Positions 29,170 to 38,227 are shown, counted from the stretch's first letter. The stretch is 64,000 nucleotides of DNA from Azonexus sp. (GCA_017983755.1 JAGOAU010000009.1:44144-108143); one strand, 5' to 3'. Numbers and translations: made by a program. Notes: generated by a model from the sequence alone, not told the origin.

Positions 29170-30711
29170 TCAGTCCGCCGGCGTGCCGGCGTAGTGCACG
29201 AAATCGGTGCCGCGTTCGACGACTTCCTCGGGTAGCAGCGCTTCGATGGCGAGACCGGAGAGGTCGAGCTTGACTCCGAGCCGGGCTCCGGTATCGGCCG
29301 GCACGATCAGCGAATACGTTTCGCCGTCCCGGAGCGCGAAGGCGGGCACGCGCACCAGCCGTTTGCCGCGCGGGGCGAGGCGCTTCAGCGTACCCGCTTC
29401 GACCTCTTCGGAACGCCAGGTCAGGCGCGCCGAGAGCGTTCCCTTGCCGTCATCCTGCAGGCTCGAGATAATTCCCAGCCGCGGCTCCCCGTCTACCAGC
29501 GCGGCGACCAGGCAGGGCGCGAGCCGGCGGGTCACGCTGCTTCCCGCTGGGCGCGTGGCGATGCCGTCGGCCAGCACCCAGTGCTCGCTGGCGATATCAA
29601 GCTTCTTGGTTACCTCGGTCGGCATGTGTGAAACACGATCGAAGCCATACATCGCCATGCGCTGGTAGCTGAGCGAGCGGTCGGCGGCGCCTTCGGTGTC
29701 CAGTGAATTGAGGGTCTTGTTCTTCAGGATCGCATAGGCATCGTCGCCACCGAAGACCAGTTCGATGGCACCGTGTCCGCCCAATCCGGCCTTGTGCCGG
29801 GGATGCAGGTGCTGCTCGATATCCTTGAGCAGGCGAATGGCGGCGCTGGCCGGGAGGGTGCGTCCCAGCTTCAGCGCCTCCGGCGATTCGCCCGCCTGAA
29901 GGGCCTGGATGCGCTGGGACAGTTTATGCGCTACCGAGCGCACGTTGAGGTAGCGCGGAATGCCCGGGGGCAGATCGTCGCCGAAGAGCCGCGACAGTTC
30001 GAGGCTGTAGGTGCCCCGGCCGCTACCCGGCTCCGCTTCGAACGGGACCAGCTCGCGCCAGCGGCTGAATGCCCGGTTGGCGACCTGAAGCTGGGTCGGT
30101 GTCAGGTGATAGGGGTCGGTCGTGTGGACCAGGAAGGCCCAGGCCAGCTGGCCGGAAATGGTTCCCTTGCCGTATTGCGGATAATCCGGGTCGGCCAGCG
30201 GCCGGCGCAGTATGCCGTTGGCTTCGGCCGACGCCAGCACGGCAAGGTGCAGTTGAACGAGCAGTGGCGGGCAGGTACGGGCGGCCAGGAAATGACAATA
30301 TTCCGCCACCCGGAAGGCGCTCGCTGCCCGGTGCAGCGGCAGACAGCGGTTGGCCGGCGTGCATTGTGGCACGAGACGCAGGTAGGCGATACCCATGCGG
30401 GTCCACAATTGCTGCGCGACGGTGAAGCTTCGTTCTTCGTCCGCCAGCATGGGCAGTGCCTTGCGCGTGAATTGCCCCTCGGCAATCGCCTGGCGCGGCA
30501 CGGCGGCGCTGCGGAGCAGGTTCAGCAGGGCGATTGACTGTGGCGGTGGCAGGTTGCCGCCGTCGATCGCATCGATCTGTTCGAGTATCGCTGCCAGCGC
30601 GTCCTGGGCCGGCTTCGGCGCCTGCAGGCCGAGCCAGGCGTGGGCCGCGGCCTGGTCGGTGAAGGCGGGTGTCGTGTCGTTTTTGGGCTCGGGCAGGCGC
30701 AGCCGGTGCAT
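29170..30711 (-). CDS. Conserved hypothetical protein, 513 aa
   Basis: I do not recognise a characterised family. The first ~270 residues are helical (repeated LL/AA-rich helices, for example HFLAARTCPPLLVQLHLAVLASAEANG). Residues about 300-345 include LGGHGAIELVFGGDDAYAILKN. The last ~120 residues are beta-rich (RLGIISSLQDDGKGTLSARLTWRSEEVEAGTLKRL), which could be a small PilZ-like barrel, though no clear RxxxR/DxSxxG c-di-GMP motif is visible. No signal peptide or membrane segment. It is transcribed toward pccA and is divergent from the small gene at 30740. Composition matches the neighbours, so recent transfer is unlikely. Confidence 0.7.
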   Translation of the reverse strand: MHRLRLPEPKNDTTPAFTDQAAAHAWLGLQAPKPAQDALAAILEQIDAIDGGNLPPPQSIALLNLLRSAAVPRQAIAEGQFTRKALPMLADEERSFTVAQQLWTRMGIAYLRLVPQCTPANRCLPLHRAASAFRVAEYCHFLAARTCPPLLVQLHLAVLASAEANGILRRPLADPDYPQYGKGTISGQLAWAFLVHTTDPYHLTPTQLQVANRAFSRWRELVPFEAEPGSGRGTYSLELSRLFGDDLPPGIPRYLNVRSVAHKLSQRIQALQAGESPEALKLGRTLPASAAIRLLKDIEQHLHPRHKAGLGGHGAIELVFGGDDAYAILKNKTLNSLDTEGAADRSLSYQRMAMYGFDRVSHMPTEVTKKLDIASEHWVLADGIATRPAGSSVTRRLAPCLVAALVDGEPRLGIISSLQDDGKGTLSARLTWRSEEVEAGTLKRLAPRGKRLVRVPAFALRDGETYSLIVPADTGARLGVKLDLSGLAIEALLPEEVVERGTDFVHYAGTPAD

Positions 30712-30739
30712 GGAGGTTCCTTTGGGTTATGCTTCGACC

Positions 30740-31003
30740 ATGAGCGGATTCGAGCATTATGAACGCGAACTGGCCGATCTGGATCACGAGATTCGCCACT
30801 ACGCTGCTGTCTGTGGCGTCGACCTGGCCAATCGTGGCGAGATCGAGGCCTGCCTGCGTATTCATCACGATACCTGGGCGGCCGACAAGGCCCGCGAAAC
30901 CCTGCACGGCCTGCTGATCCTGCGCATCAAGCTGGAGTCAGAGATGGTCGAACTGGGTTATTCGCCGCAACCACTCGTCACGCCACCGCCGGCGGCAGAG
31001 TAG
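30740..31003 (+). CDS. Small hypothetical protein, 87 aa
   Basis: The ATG at 30740 begins a soluble, acidic, helical protein (SGFEHYERELADLDHEIRHYAAVCGVDL; then TWAADKARETLHGLLILRIKLESEMVELG) with a proline-rich C-terminal tail. The frame is open much further upstream but that part is antisense to the 513-residue gene. Only 28 bp separate the two divergent starts. No family recognised; there are no catalytic motifs. Called from codon structure and a plausible start. Confidence 0.6.
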   Translation: MSGFEHYERELADLDHEIRHYAAVCGVDLANRGEIEACLRIHHDTWAADKARETLHGLLILRIKLESEMVELGYSPQPLVTPPPAAE

Positions 31004-31075
31004 ATTCCGGCCGCCGCGATCTGCTCCTACGCAATGCGGGGATTGGGCGCATTGGCGTCATCAGCAAGCCGCCGT

Positions 31076-31555
31076 TCAGCCGGAAACGGTGATGGCGGCA
31101 ACCGGGCAGGGGGCGACGCAGGCGCCGCAGCCGGTGCATAGTTCCAGATCGAGCGCAGGCAGCGGGCTGCCGCCGAGACGGGGAAGGAAGCGAATGGCAC
31201 GGACGTCGCAGAAATCGCCGCAGATACGGCATTCGACGCCGTGGTTCGGCAGGCAGGCCGGGCCGATGGCGGCCTTGTACGGCCAGGGGGGCTGGTCTTC
31301 ACGACGGCGCAGGGCGTGCGGCTTGCAGGCACTGACGCAATCGCCACAGAACGTGCATGTGCCACGGAGAAAATCGATGGTCGGAAAACCGCCGTCGCCG
31401 GCCACGATGATGTGCTCCGGGCAGGCGCCGAGGCAATCGTTGCAGCGCGTGCAGCAATCGGTGAATTCAGCTTCGGCCAGCGCCCAGGGCGGGCGGATTT
31501 CGGCCTTCGGGCGCGGTCGACCGCGGAAGAATCCGCGCCGGCTGGCGTCGACCAC
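31076..31555 (-). CDS. napF: Ferredoxin-type protein NapF
   Basis: A 159-residue cytoplasmic iron-sulfur protein. Four cysteine groups are visible: CTRCNDCLGACP, CTFCGDCVSACKP, C..CRICGDFCDV and CTGCGACVAPCP, enough for up to four [4Fe-4S] clusters. The FFRGRP N-terminal segment is a NapF hallmark. NapF assists maturation of the periplasmic nitrate reductase NapA. No other nap gene lies nearby; instead it begins 3 bp after ccmI and appears to be the last gene of the ccm operon. The first codons contain a weak version of the recurrent motif (around 31508-31520). Confidence 0.88.
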   Translation of the reverse strand: MVDASRRGFFRGRPRPKAEIRPPWALAEAEFTDCCTRCNDCLGACPEHIIVAGDGGFPTIDFLRGTCTFCGDCVSACKPHALRRREDQPPWPYKAAIGPACLPNHGVECRICGDFCDVRAIRFLPRLGGSPLPALDLELCTGCGACVAPCPVAAITVSG

Positions 31556-31558
31556 GGT

Positions 31559-32398
31559 TCAGCCGCCGGCCTTCATCTTGTCGATGCCGCTACGCAGCAT
31601 CTGGTCGATCTCCGAACCCGGCTCGACCTGCGGCAGCAGGGCTTCCCAGTAGGCGATGCCTTTCTTGTTGTCGCCGGCTTCCATGGCCGCGGCGCCGGCG
31701 AGGAACAGCGCGTGGGCGTTTTGCGGGTCAAGTTTCAGGGCGCGCTCGACCAGTTGCACCGGCTTGCCCTTGAGCCCCTTGCCGGCGGCCATGGCAATGG
31801 TTTCGGCATAGCTGGCGAGCAGCTCGGGATCGTCGTTGATGACCTTTTCGGCCTTGCCGTAGGCGGCGACGGCATCTTCGTAGCGGCCCATGGTCTTGTA
31901 CGAGCGCGCCAGCATCAGCCAGCCCTGCATGTCGTCAGGGTTGGCCTGCATGCGCTCGGCCAGCTTGGCGACCATGGTGTTGATCTGGTCGGCCGTCATC
32001 TTCGGCGGGGCGCTGGTTTGCGCCGGGTCGAGCGCCTGTGGCTTGCCGAGCATGCCGTAGCCGAGCAGGGCGAGGATCGGCAGCAATAACAGCAGGGCGA
32101 TGGCGGTTCTGCGGCTGGGGGCGTGGCTGGCCGCCGTTGCAGCGGCGGCTTCCGGCTCGACCTCTTCCAGCAGACGGCGTTGCAGTTCGCGTTTGGCCTG
32201 CTCGAAGTCGGCATCGGCCAGCGTGCCCTCGCCTTTCTCGCGTTCGAGTTCGAGCAACTGGTCGCGGAAGATCGCGAGGTTGGCTTCCTTGCGGTCGGCG
32301 CTGCCCCTGGGCGCGCGCAGGCCGAGCCACAGCGGCGGCAGGATGAAGGCGGCAACCACCACGATCAACAGGGTGGCGAAGATGGCAAACTGGGTCAT
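31559..32398 (-). CDS. ccmI: Cytochrome c biogenesis protein CcmI (CycH), TPR
   Basis: A 279-residue membrane protein that presents apocytochrome c to the heme ligation complex. It has a first N-terminal helix (FAIFATLLIVVVAAFILPPLWL), a cytoplasmic leucine-zipper-like loop (LAIFRDQLLELEREKGEG...RELQRRLLEE), a second helix (TAIALLLLLPILALLGYGML) and a periplasmic TPR domain (GWLMLARSYKTMGRYEDAVAAYGKA and following repeats). It overlaps ccmH by 4 bp (ATGA). Confidence 0.93.
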   Translation of the reverse strand: MTQFAIFATLLIVVVAAFILPPLWLGLRAPRGSADRKEANLAIFRDQLLELEREKGEGTLADADFEQAKRELQRRLLEEVEPEAAAATAASHAPSRRTAIALLLLLPILALLGYGMLGKPQALDPAQTSAPPKMTADQINTMVAKLAERMQANPDDMQGWLMLARSYKTMGRYEDAVAAYGKAEKVINDDPELLASYAETIAMAAGKGLKGKPVQLVERALKLDPQNAHALFLAGAAAMEAGDNKKGIAYWEALLPQVEPGSEIDQMLRSGIDKMKAGG

Positions 32399-32871
32399 TT
32401 CGGGTTGATTTCCTTGAGCAGCGCGTCGGCGCGGCTGGTCTCGTCGGCAGAGAGCGGCTGGTCCTCGGCGATGCGCGTGGCGCGCCGGCGCAGGTAACGG
32501 ATTAGCACGAAGAGGCCGAGCAGCATCAGCGCCACCGGACCGCCCCAGAGCAGCAGCGTGATGCCTTTCACCGGCGGCCGGTAGAGCACGAAATCGCCGT
32601 AGCGGACCACCATGAAATCGATGATTTCCTTGTCGCTCCTGCCATCCTTGATCATGCCGCGAATCTCGCGGCGCAGATCCTGCGCCAGCTCGGCGTTGGA
32701 ATCGGCAATGGTCTGGTTCTGGCAGACCAGGCAGCGCAGCTCCTCGGAGAGATGCTGCAGGCGCTTTTCGGCGACCGGGTCGGCGGCCAGCGCCGCTTCG
32801 GTGGCGCTATCGACGGCCGTTGCGGTCGACGCGAAAAAAAGGGCAAAAATCAGCGGCAGCAGCAGCTTCAT
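32395..32871 (-). CDS. ccmH: Cytochrome c biogenesis protein CcmH (CycL)
   Basis: A 158-residue periplasmic membrane-anchored thiol protein. The signal peptide MKLLLPLIFALFFASTATA is followed by the redox motif LRCLVCQNQTIADSNAELA (C47 and C50), which reduces or holds the apocytochrome CXXCH site. A C-terminal membrane helix (ITLLLWGGPVALMLLGLFVLI) anchors it. This is the short CcmH form, with CcmI as a separate gene. A nearly perfect copy of the recurrent motif lies antisense in the signal-peptide codons (32819-32855). Confidence 0.95.
   Translation of the reverse strand: MKLLLPLIFALFFASTATAVDSATEAALAADPVAEKRLQHLSEELRCLVCQNQTIADSNAELAQDLRREIRGMIKDGRSDKEIIDFMVVRYGDFVLYRPPVKGITLLLWGGPVALMLLGLFVLIRYLRRRATRIAEDQPLSADETSRADALLKEINPK
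32819..32855 (+). repeat. USS-like motif copy H
   Basis: Core at 32821-32830, then AAAAAAA, GGGC and AAAAAT: the best match in the window. Antisense in the ccmH signal peptide (FASTATA). Confidence 0.85.
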
Positions 32872-33452
32872 TTGTTCAGCTCCGCCAGCAGCGGCATGAT
32901 CTTCTGGCCGAGGATGTCGGGCGTGACCGGGCCGGTGTGCTTCATGCGGATGATGCCGGCCTTGTCGATGACGTAGGTTTCCGGCACGCCGTAGACGCCG
33001 TAGTCAATACCGACGCGGCCGTCAAGGTCCATCACGGTCAGCTTGTACGGGTCGCCGTGCTGGGTCAGCCAGGCGTTGGCGCGCTGGAAGGCGAGTTTCT
33101 TCTCTTCCTCGGGCGCCATCTTGCTCATGTCGAAGCCGCCGTCGCCGCGCACTTCCTTGTAATTGAGGCCGATCAGCGGCACATCGGATTTCTTCGAGAA
33201 CTCGACGAGGATCGGGTGCTCTGCGCGGCAGGAAACGCACCACGAGGCCCAGACGTTGAGCAGCCAGACCTTGCCCTGCAGATCCTGCGGCCCGAGTGTC
33301 TTGTCCGGGGTCGCCAGCACGGTCAGGTTGAAGGCGGGCGCCGGCTTGCCGACCAGCGGCGACGGCACGTCGCGCGGGTTGAGGCCGAGACCGACGGCGA
33401 GCAGGGCGACGAGGGCGGCGAAGGCGCCGAGTATCCAGTAATAACGATTCAT
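32868..33452 (-). CDS. ccmG: Thiol:disulfide interchange protein CcmG/DsbE
   Basis: A 194-residue periplasmic thioredoxin-like protein tethered by an N-terminal helix (YYWILGAFAALVALLAVGLG). The active site is WASWCVSC (about residues 71-78), followed by RAEHP; the GVYGVPETYVIDKAG block carries the cis-proline. It keeps the apocytochrome cysteines reduced for heme attachment. The start at 33452 overlaps the ccmF stop by 4 bp; the open frame further upstream within ccmF is shadow. Confidence 0.95.
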   Translation of the reverse strand: MNRYYWILGAFAALVALLAVGLGLNPRDVPSPLVGKPAPAFNLTVLATPDKTLGPQDLQGKVWLLNVWASWCVSCRAEHPILVEFSKKSDVPLIGLNYKEVRGDGGFDMSKMAPEEEKKLAFQRANAWLTQHGDPYKLTVMDLDGRVGIDYGVYGVPETYVIDKAGIIRMKHTGPVTPDILGQKIMPLLAELNK

Positions 33453-35443
33453 GCTTGTTGGCTTCCTGCCGGGGTGGTGACTGCCGCTGCAGCGCGGGAT
33501 TTGACGCGATAGCGGCGATCGAGCATGGCGAGCAGGCCGCCGAGCGCCATCAGCACGCAGCCGCCCCAGATCCAGTCGACGAAGGGCTTGTAATAGACGC
33601 GCACCGCCCATTCGCCTTCCGGCTTGTCGCGGTCGATCGGCTCGCCGAGCGAGACATAGACGTCGCGCAGGAAGCCGGCGTCGATGGCGGCCTCGGTCAT
33701 CGGCATCTGTGACGAATGGTAGCTGCGCTTTTCCGGGTTCATCTTGCGCAGGAGTTTGCCGTTGACCGCCAGATCGAACTCGCCCTGCGCCGCGGTGTAG
33801 TTCGGCCCCTCGACGCCCTTCACGCCGACGAAGGTGAAGTGGTAGCCGGCGACATCGACCGACTCGCCTGGCGCCATCTTGACGTCCTTTTCTTCCTGGA
33901 AGCTGCTGACCATGGTGACGCCGACGACGAAGACGGCGATGCCGATGTGCGCGAGGTGCATGCCGAAGAAATGGCGCGGCTGCTTCAGCGCCGCCGCCAG
34001 GAACGAGCGGCCGGCGCGCGTGTGCTGGACGCGCTCGGCAAAGTTGAGCAGGGCGCTGGCGACGATCCACGTCGCCAACAGCAGGCCGAGCGCGGTCAAC
34101 GCCGACCAGCTGCCATAAACCAGCGGCATGGCGCTGGCGACGATGACGGCCGGAACCAGCGCCCAGCGCACGGCGCGGGCGATCTCGGGTACCGACGCCT
34201 CCTTCCAGCGGGCGAAGGGGGCGACGCCCATCAGGAAAAGGATCGGTGTCATCACCGGTACGAAGACGGCGTTGAAGTAGGGCGGGCCGACCGAAATCTT
34301 GCCGACGCCGAGCGCGTCGATCAGCAGCGGATAGAGCGTGCCGAGCAGCACGGTGGCGCAGGCGACGACCAGCAGCACGTTGTTGGTCAGCAGCAGCGAT
34401 TCGCGCGAGACCAGCGCGAAGCGGCCGCCCAGCCCGACCTTGGGTGCGCGCCAGGCGAACAGCGCGAGCGAGGTGCCGATGACGGCGACCAGGAAGATCA
34501 GGATGAAGATGCCACGGCGCGGGTCGGTGGCGAAGGCATGGACCGAGGTGAGGACACCGGAACGGACCAGGAAGGTGCCGAGCAGCGACAGCGAGAAGGC
34601 GGAAATCGCCAGCAGCACCGTCCAGTTCTTGAAGCTGCCGCGTTTTTCGGTGACCGCCAGCGAGTGGATCAGCGCTGTGCCGACCAGCCAGGGCATGAAC
34701 GAGGCGTTTTCGACCGGGTCCCAGAACCACCAGCCGCCCCAGCCCAGTTCGTAGTAGGCCCACCACGAACCCATGGCGATGCCCAGGGTCAGGAAGCACC
34801 AGGCGGCCATCGTCCACGGCCGCGACCAGCGCGCCCAGGCGGCGTCGAGCTGGCCGGAGAGCAGGGCGGCGATGGCGAAGGCGTAGGCGACCGAGAAACC
34901 GACGTAGCCCATGTAGAGCAGCGGCGGGTGGATGACCAGGCCGAAGTCCTGCAGCAGCGGATTGAGGTCGCGGCCTTCGGCGGCGCCCGGGAGCAGCCGC
35001 TCGAAGGGGCTGGAGGTGATCAGGATGAAGAGCAGGAAGCCGAAGGCGACCAGCCCCAGCGTGCCGAGGACGCGGGCGACCATGGCCTCGGGCAACTGGC
35101 GCGACAGCATGGCGACGCCGAAGGCCCACCAGGTCAGCATCAGCATCCACAGCAGCAGCGAGCCCTCGTGGCCACCCCAGACGGCGGCGACGCGGTATTG
35201 CAGCGGCAGCAGCGAGTTCGAGTGCTGGGCGACATAAACGACCGAGAAATCGTTATTGACGAAGGCATGCGTCAGGCAGGCGAAGGAAAAAGTGACGAGC
35301 AGCGCCAGTACCGAAGCCGCCGGGCGGGCGACGGCGACCCAGGCGAGACGGTTGTTGTGGGCGCCGATCAGCGGCAGCGTGCCGAGGACCAGCGCCACCA
35401 GCGCGGCAAGGATCAGGGCGAAATGGCCGAGTTCGGGGATCAT
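33449..35443 (-). CDS. ccmF: Heme lyase subunit CcmF
   Basis: A 664-residue polytopic inner-membrane protein (about 15 helices) that is the core of the System I cytochrome c synthetase, joining heme from CcmE to apocytochrome. The tryptophan-rich heme-handling WWD motif is present in GWGGWWFWDPVENASFMPW; preceding conserved segments are GGHEGSLLLWMLML and PLLQ-like DFGLVIHPPLLYMGYVGFSV with its histidine ligand. Length is normal. It follows ccmE after 2 bp. Confidence 0.95.
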   Translation of the reverse strand: MIPELGHFALILAALVALVLGTLPLIGAHNNRLAWVAVARPAASVLALLVTFSFACLTHAFVNNDFSVVYVAQHSNSLLPLQYRVAAVWGGHEGSLLLWMLMLTWWAFGVAMLSRQLPEAMVARVLGTLGLVAFGFLLFILITSSPFERLLPGAAEGRDLNPLLQDFGLVIHPPLLYMGYVGFSVAYAFAIAALLSGQLDAAWARWSRPWTMAAWCFLTLGIAMGSWWAYYELGWGGWWFWDPVENASFMPWLVGTALIHSLAVTEKRGSFKNWTVLLAISAFSLSLLGTFLVRSGVLTSVHAFATDPRRGIFILIFLVAVIGTSLALFAWRAPKVGLGGRFALVSRESLLLTNNVLLVVACATVLLGTLYPLLIDALGVGKISVGPPYFNAVFVPVMTPILFLMGVAPFARWKEASVPEIARAVRWALVPAVIVASAMPLVYGSWSALTALGLLLATWIVASALLNFAERVQHTRAGRSFLAAALKQPRHFFGMHLAHIGIAVFVVGVTMVSSFQEEKDVKMAPGESVDVAGYHFTFVGVKGVEGPNYTAAQGEFDLAVNGKLLRKMNPEKRSYHSSQMPMTEAAIDAGFLRDVYVSLGEPIDRDKPEGEWAVRVYYKPFVDWIWGGCVLMALGGLLAMLDRRYRVKSRAAAAVTTPAGSQQA

Positions 35444-35445
35444 GC

Positions 35446-35928
35446 TCAGTAGCTCGCTTTCGGCTGGCCGCCGGAGGATGGGGAGACATGCTTGCTGGCC
35501 GCCCGCGACTGGGCATCATCGACCGCCTTGGCGGCCTCCGGCGGCATGTAGTTCTCGTCGTGCTTGGCCAGCACCTCGTTGGCGGTGAACGTTCCGGCCG
35601 GGGTCATTTTCCCCTGGGCGACGACGCCTTTGCCTTCCTTGAAGAGGTCAGGCAGGATGCCCTTGTAATTGACGGTGATGTCCTTCTCGGTGTCGGTGAC
35701 GACGAAGGCGATGGTGACGCCGTCGGCCTGCCGCTGCAGGCTGCCTTCCTTGACCATGCCGCCGATGCGGAAGACCTTGCCCTGCGGCGCCTTGCCGGCG
35801 GCGACGTCGGTCGGCGAAATGTAAAGGGCGATGTTGCTGTTCAGCGCGTTGAGGACGAGGGCGGCGATGATGCCGATGACGGCCAGCGCGCTGCCGATCA
35901 GGGCGAGTTTCTTGTGACGGGATTTCAT
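35446..35928 (-). CDS. ccmE: Heme chaperone CcmE
   Basis: A 160-residue periplasmic heme carrier with an N-terminal membrane anchor ([19 protein letters not shown]), an OB-fold beta domain ([43 protein letters not shown]) and the heme-attachment motif [10 protein letters not shown], in which the histidine binds heme covalently and the tyrosine ligates the iron. It overlaps ccmD by 4 bp. Confidence 0.95.
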   Translation of the reverse strand: MKSRHKKLALIGSALAVIGIIAALVLNALNSNIALYISPTDVAAGKAPQGKVFRIGGMVKEGSLQRQADGVTIAFVVTDTEKDITVNYKGILPDLFKEGKGVVAQGKMTPAGTFTANEVLAKHDENYMPPEAAKAVDDAQSRAASKHVSPSSGGQPKASY

Positions 35929-36125
35929 TCTGCGGTGTTCCTGTTTTCAGCGCGTGCGTCTGCACGAAGTTGGCGCTTGAGGCGAGCGATGGTGGCCTTT
36001 CGATTGCGGACGACCAGAATCGGTTCAACGGCCATGATCAGGACGGTGACGCCGAACGAGCCCCAGACGTAGAGGCCGTAGCCGCCCATGGCGAGGAAAT
36101 CGGAAAAACTGTTCCAGTGGATCAT
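35925..36125 (-). CDS. ccmD: Heme exporter protein CcmD
   Basis: A 66-residue single-helix membrane protein that links CcmC to holo-CcmE. The start at 36125 begins [17 protein letters not shown], typical of CcmD, followed by one helix ([20 protein letters not shown]) and a basic cytoplasmic tail ([17 protein letters not shown]). It overlaps both ccmC and ccmE by 4 bp. The longer open frame upstream is shadow of ccmC. Confidence 0.9.
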   Translation of the reverse strand: MIHWNSFSDFLAMGGYGLYVWGSFGVTVLIMAVEPILVVRNRKATIARLKRQLRADARAENRNTAE

Positions 36126-36868
36126 TTTTCGTCTCCGGCGAGCAGCGCCTTGACCCAGTCGGTGTTGCGCTCGCGTTCGAGCATGATGGTGCGCACGCGC
36201 ATGAAGGCGACGGCGATCGAATACATCCAGAAGCACATCGCCATCAGCAGCATGCCCCAGAGCATGGTTTCGGCCATCGACGACTTGGTCAGGTTGACGC
36301 TGGAGCCCTGGTGCAGGGTGTTCCACCACTTCACCGAGAAATAGATGATCGGTACATTGACCACGCCGACCAGCAGCAGCAGGCCGCCGGCCTTGTCGGC
36401 GCGCTTCGGGTCGTCGATCGCTGCGGTCAACGCCATGTAGCCGATGTAAAGGAAAAGCAGGATCAGTTCGGAAGTCAGCCGCGCGTCCCAGACCCACCAT
36501 GCACCCCACATCGGCTTGCCCCACAGGGCGCCGGTCCACAGCGAGAGGAAGGCCATCAGCGCGCCGGTCGGCGCCAGCGCCTGCGCCATCATGCCCGACA
36601 GCCGGGTGTTGAAGGCGAGGCCGATGGCGGCCCAGAACGCCATCACCAGATAAATGAACATCGACATCCAGGACGCCGGGACGTGGATGAAGATGATGCG
36701 GTAGCCCTCGCCCTGCTGGAAATCGGTCGGCGCCACCAGCATGCCAAGCCACAGGCCGGCGAGGCCGAAGACGACCGAAACGGCGGCGAAGTAGGGAATC
36801 ATCGCGCCGGCGAGCGGGTAGAAGGTGGCCGGCGAGGCGAAGCGGTAGAGATTGAAGCGGTCTTTCAT
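36122..36868 (-). CDS. ccmC: Heme exporter protein CcmC
   Basis: A 248-residue inner-membrane protein with six helices that loads heme onto CcmE. It carries the WWD domain WGAWWVWDARLTSELILL and the flanking histidine segments IIFIHVPASWMS and NTLHQGSSV that ligate heme. The start at 36868 overlaps the ccmB stop by 4 bp; upstream in-frame sequence inside ccmB is rejected. Confidence 0.95.
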   Translation of the reverse strand: MKDRFNLYRFASPATFYPLAGAMIPYFAAVSVVFGLAGLWLGMLVAPTDFQQGEGYRIIFIHVPASWMSMFIYLVMAFWAAIGLAFNTRLSGMMAQALAPTGALMAFLSLWTGALWGKPMWGAWWVWDARLTSELILLFLYIGYMALTAAIDDPKRADKAGGLLLLVGVVNVPIIYFSVKWWNTLHQGSSVNLTKSSMAETMLWGMLLMAMCFWMYSIAVAFMRVRTIMLERERNTDWVKALLAGDEK

Positions 36869-37533
36869 TCGAGGGCGATCTTCAAGGCAGCGGCCGTCGC
36901 CCACGGGGCGAAACCGACAGAAGCAAAAGTAATGGCGGCGAGCAGTGATAGATGACCTTCCCCCCCGAGCCCGGTCACCGTCGCATCCACTGCGCCAGCG
37001 CCGAATATTAGCACCGGGATGTAAAGCGGCAGCACCAGCAGCGAAAGCAGCACGCCGCCGCCGCGCAGGCCCAGCGTCAGTGCCGCACCGATGGCGCCGA
37101 TGCCGGACAGCGCCGGGGTGCCGAGCAGAATCGCGCCGGTGAGGACGAGCAGCGCATCGGCAGAGAGGTCGAACTGGATGCCGAGCACCGGGGCGATCAG
37201 CGCCAGCGGCAGGCCGGACACCAGCCAGTGAGCGATCACTTTGCCGGTCACGACCAGACCGAGGGGGTGTGGTGCGAGGGCCAGTTGTTCCAGCGTGCCA
37301 TCGCGATGGTCGTCGGCGAACAGGCGGGGCAGCGACAGCATGGTCGCCAGCAGGGCGGCGACCCACAGTACGCCGGGCGCCAGCTTTCTCAGCAAATCGG
37401 GTTCCGGGCCGATGCCGAGCGGAAACAGGCTGACGACGATGATGAAGAAGAACAGTGCCGAAACGATGTCGGCCTGCCTGCGCATTGCCAGTTTGAGATC
37501 GCGGCCGATCACCGCCGTGATGATCTTGAACAT
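36865..37533 (-). CDS. ccmB: Heme exporter protein CcmB
   Basis: A 222-residue membrane subunit of the CcmAB ATPase, with about six helices. Family blocks include RQADIVSALFFFIIVVSLFPLGIGP at the N-terminus, DDHRDGTLEQLALAP and the LLVLPLYIPVLIFG segment. CcmAB uses ATP to release holo-CcmE from CcmC/CcmD. The start at 37533 overlaps the ccmA stop (TGATG). Confidence 0.94.
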   Translation of the reverse strand: MFKIITAVIGRDLKLAMRRQADIVSALFFFIIVVSLFPLGIGPEPDLLRKLAPGVLWVAALLATMLSLPRLFADDHRDGTLEQLALAPHPLGLVVTGKVIAHWLVSGLPLALIAPVLGIQFDLSADALLVLTGAILLGTPALSGIGAIGAALTLGLRGGGVLLSLLVLPLYIPVLIFGAGAVDATVTGLGGEGHLSLLAAITFASVGFAPWATAAALKIALE

Positions 37534-38141
37534 CAGGAAAGACGCAATTCGCGCACCGTGCCCGCGGGGATGCTGACCGACTGATGCGTCGTCATCACGG
37601 CCAGGCCCCCGCGCTGCAGGTGGGCGGAAATGATGCCTGCCAGCCAGTCGACCGCAACGGTATCGAGGGCGACGAAGGGTTCGTCGAGTATCCACAACGG
37701 GCGCTTCTCATTGACCAGACGGGCCAGCGCGACACGTCGTTTTTGCCCCTGCGACAGGTATTTGCAGGCGAGATCCTCGCGCCCGGCGAGGCCGACCTGT
37801 TCCAGCGCGTCGATCGCATCGTCTTCGGAGAGCTCCTCGTCGGCCAGGCGGGCGGCGGCAAGCAGGTTCTCCAGCGGCGTCAGTTCTTCCTTGATGGCGT
37901 TCAGGTGGCCGAGGTAGCAGAGGTCGCCACGGAAATCGTCGGACTTGATCGACTCGCCCCGCCAGCGGATTTCGCCGGCTTCCGGCGGCAGCAGGCCGAT
38001 CAGCATGCGCAGCAGGCTGGTCTTGCCGGCACCGTTCCGGCCCTGCAGATACAGTAGTTCTCCGGCTTCCAACTTGAAGTTGAGGCCTGCGAACAGGCGG
38101 CGCTCGCCGCGCACGCATTCCAGATTGTCAGCTTCAAGCAT
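37533..38141 (-). CDS. ccmA: Heme exporter ATP-binding protein CcmA
   Basis: A 202-residue ABC ATPase with Walker A GRNGAGKTS, the CcmA-type signature LSQGQKRRVALARL, Walker B LWILDEPFVALD and the MTTHQ switch. It is the first gene of the tightly packed ccmABCDEFGHI-napF unit; every junction overlaps or has a gap of a few bases, so the operon is probably one transcript. A bare TGCGGTCGAC core without A/T tracts occurs inside the gene (37647-37656, sense strand). Confidence 0.95.
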   Translation of the reverse strand: MLEADNLECVRGERRLFAGLNFKLEAGELLYLQGRNGAGKTSLLRMLIGLLPPEAGEIRWRGESIKSDDFRGDLCYLGHLNAIKEELTPLENLLAAARLADEELSEDDAIDALEQVGLAGREDLACKYLSQGQKRRVALARLVNEKRPLWILDEPFVALDTVAVDWLAGIISAHLQRGGLAVMTTHQSVSIPAGTVRELRLS

Positions 38142-38227
38142 CAGGGGAAAAACCGAAAGAAATCAGGCGCAAATTATGAACGCGCAAGTGTACCGGCAGA
38201 TTGACGATCATCAAACAAATCGGGACA

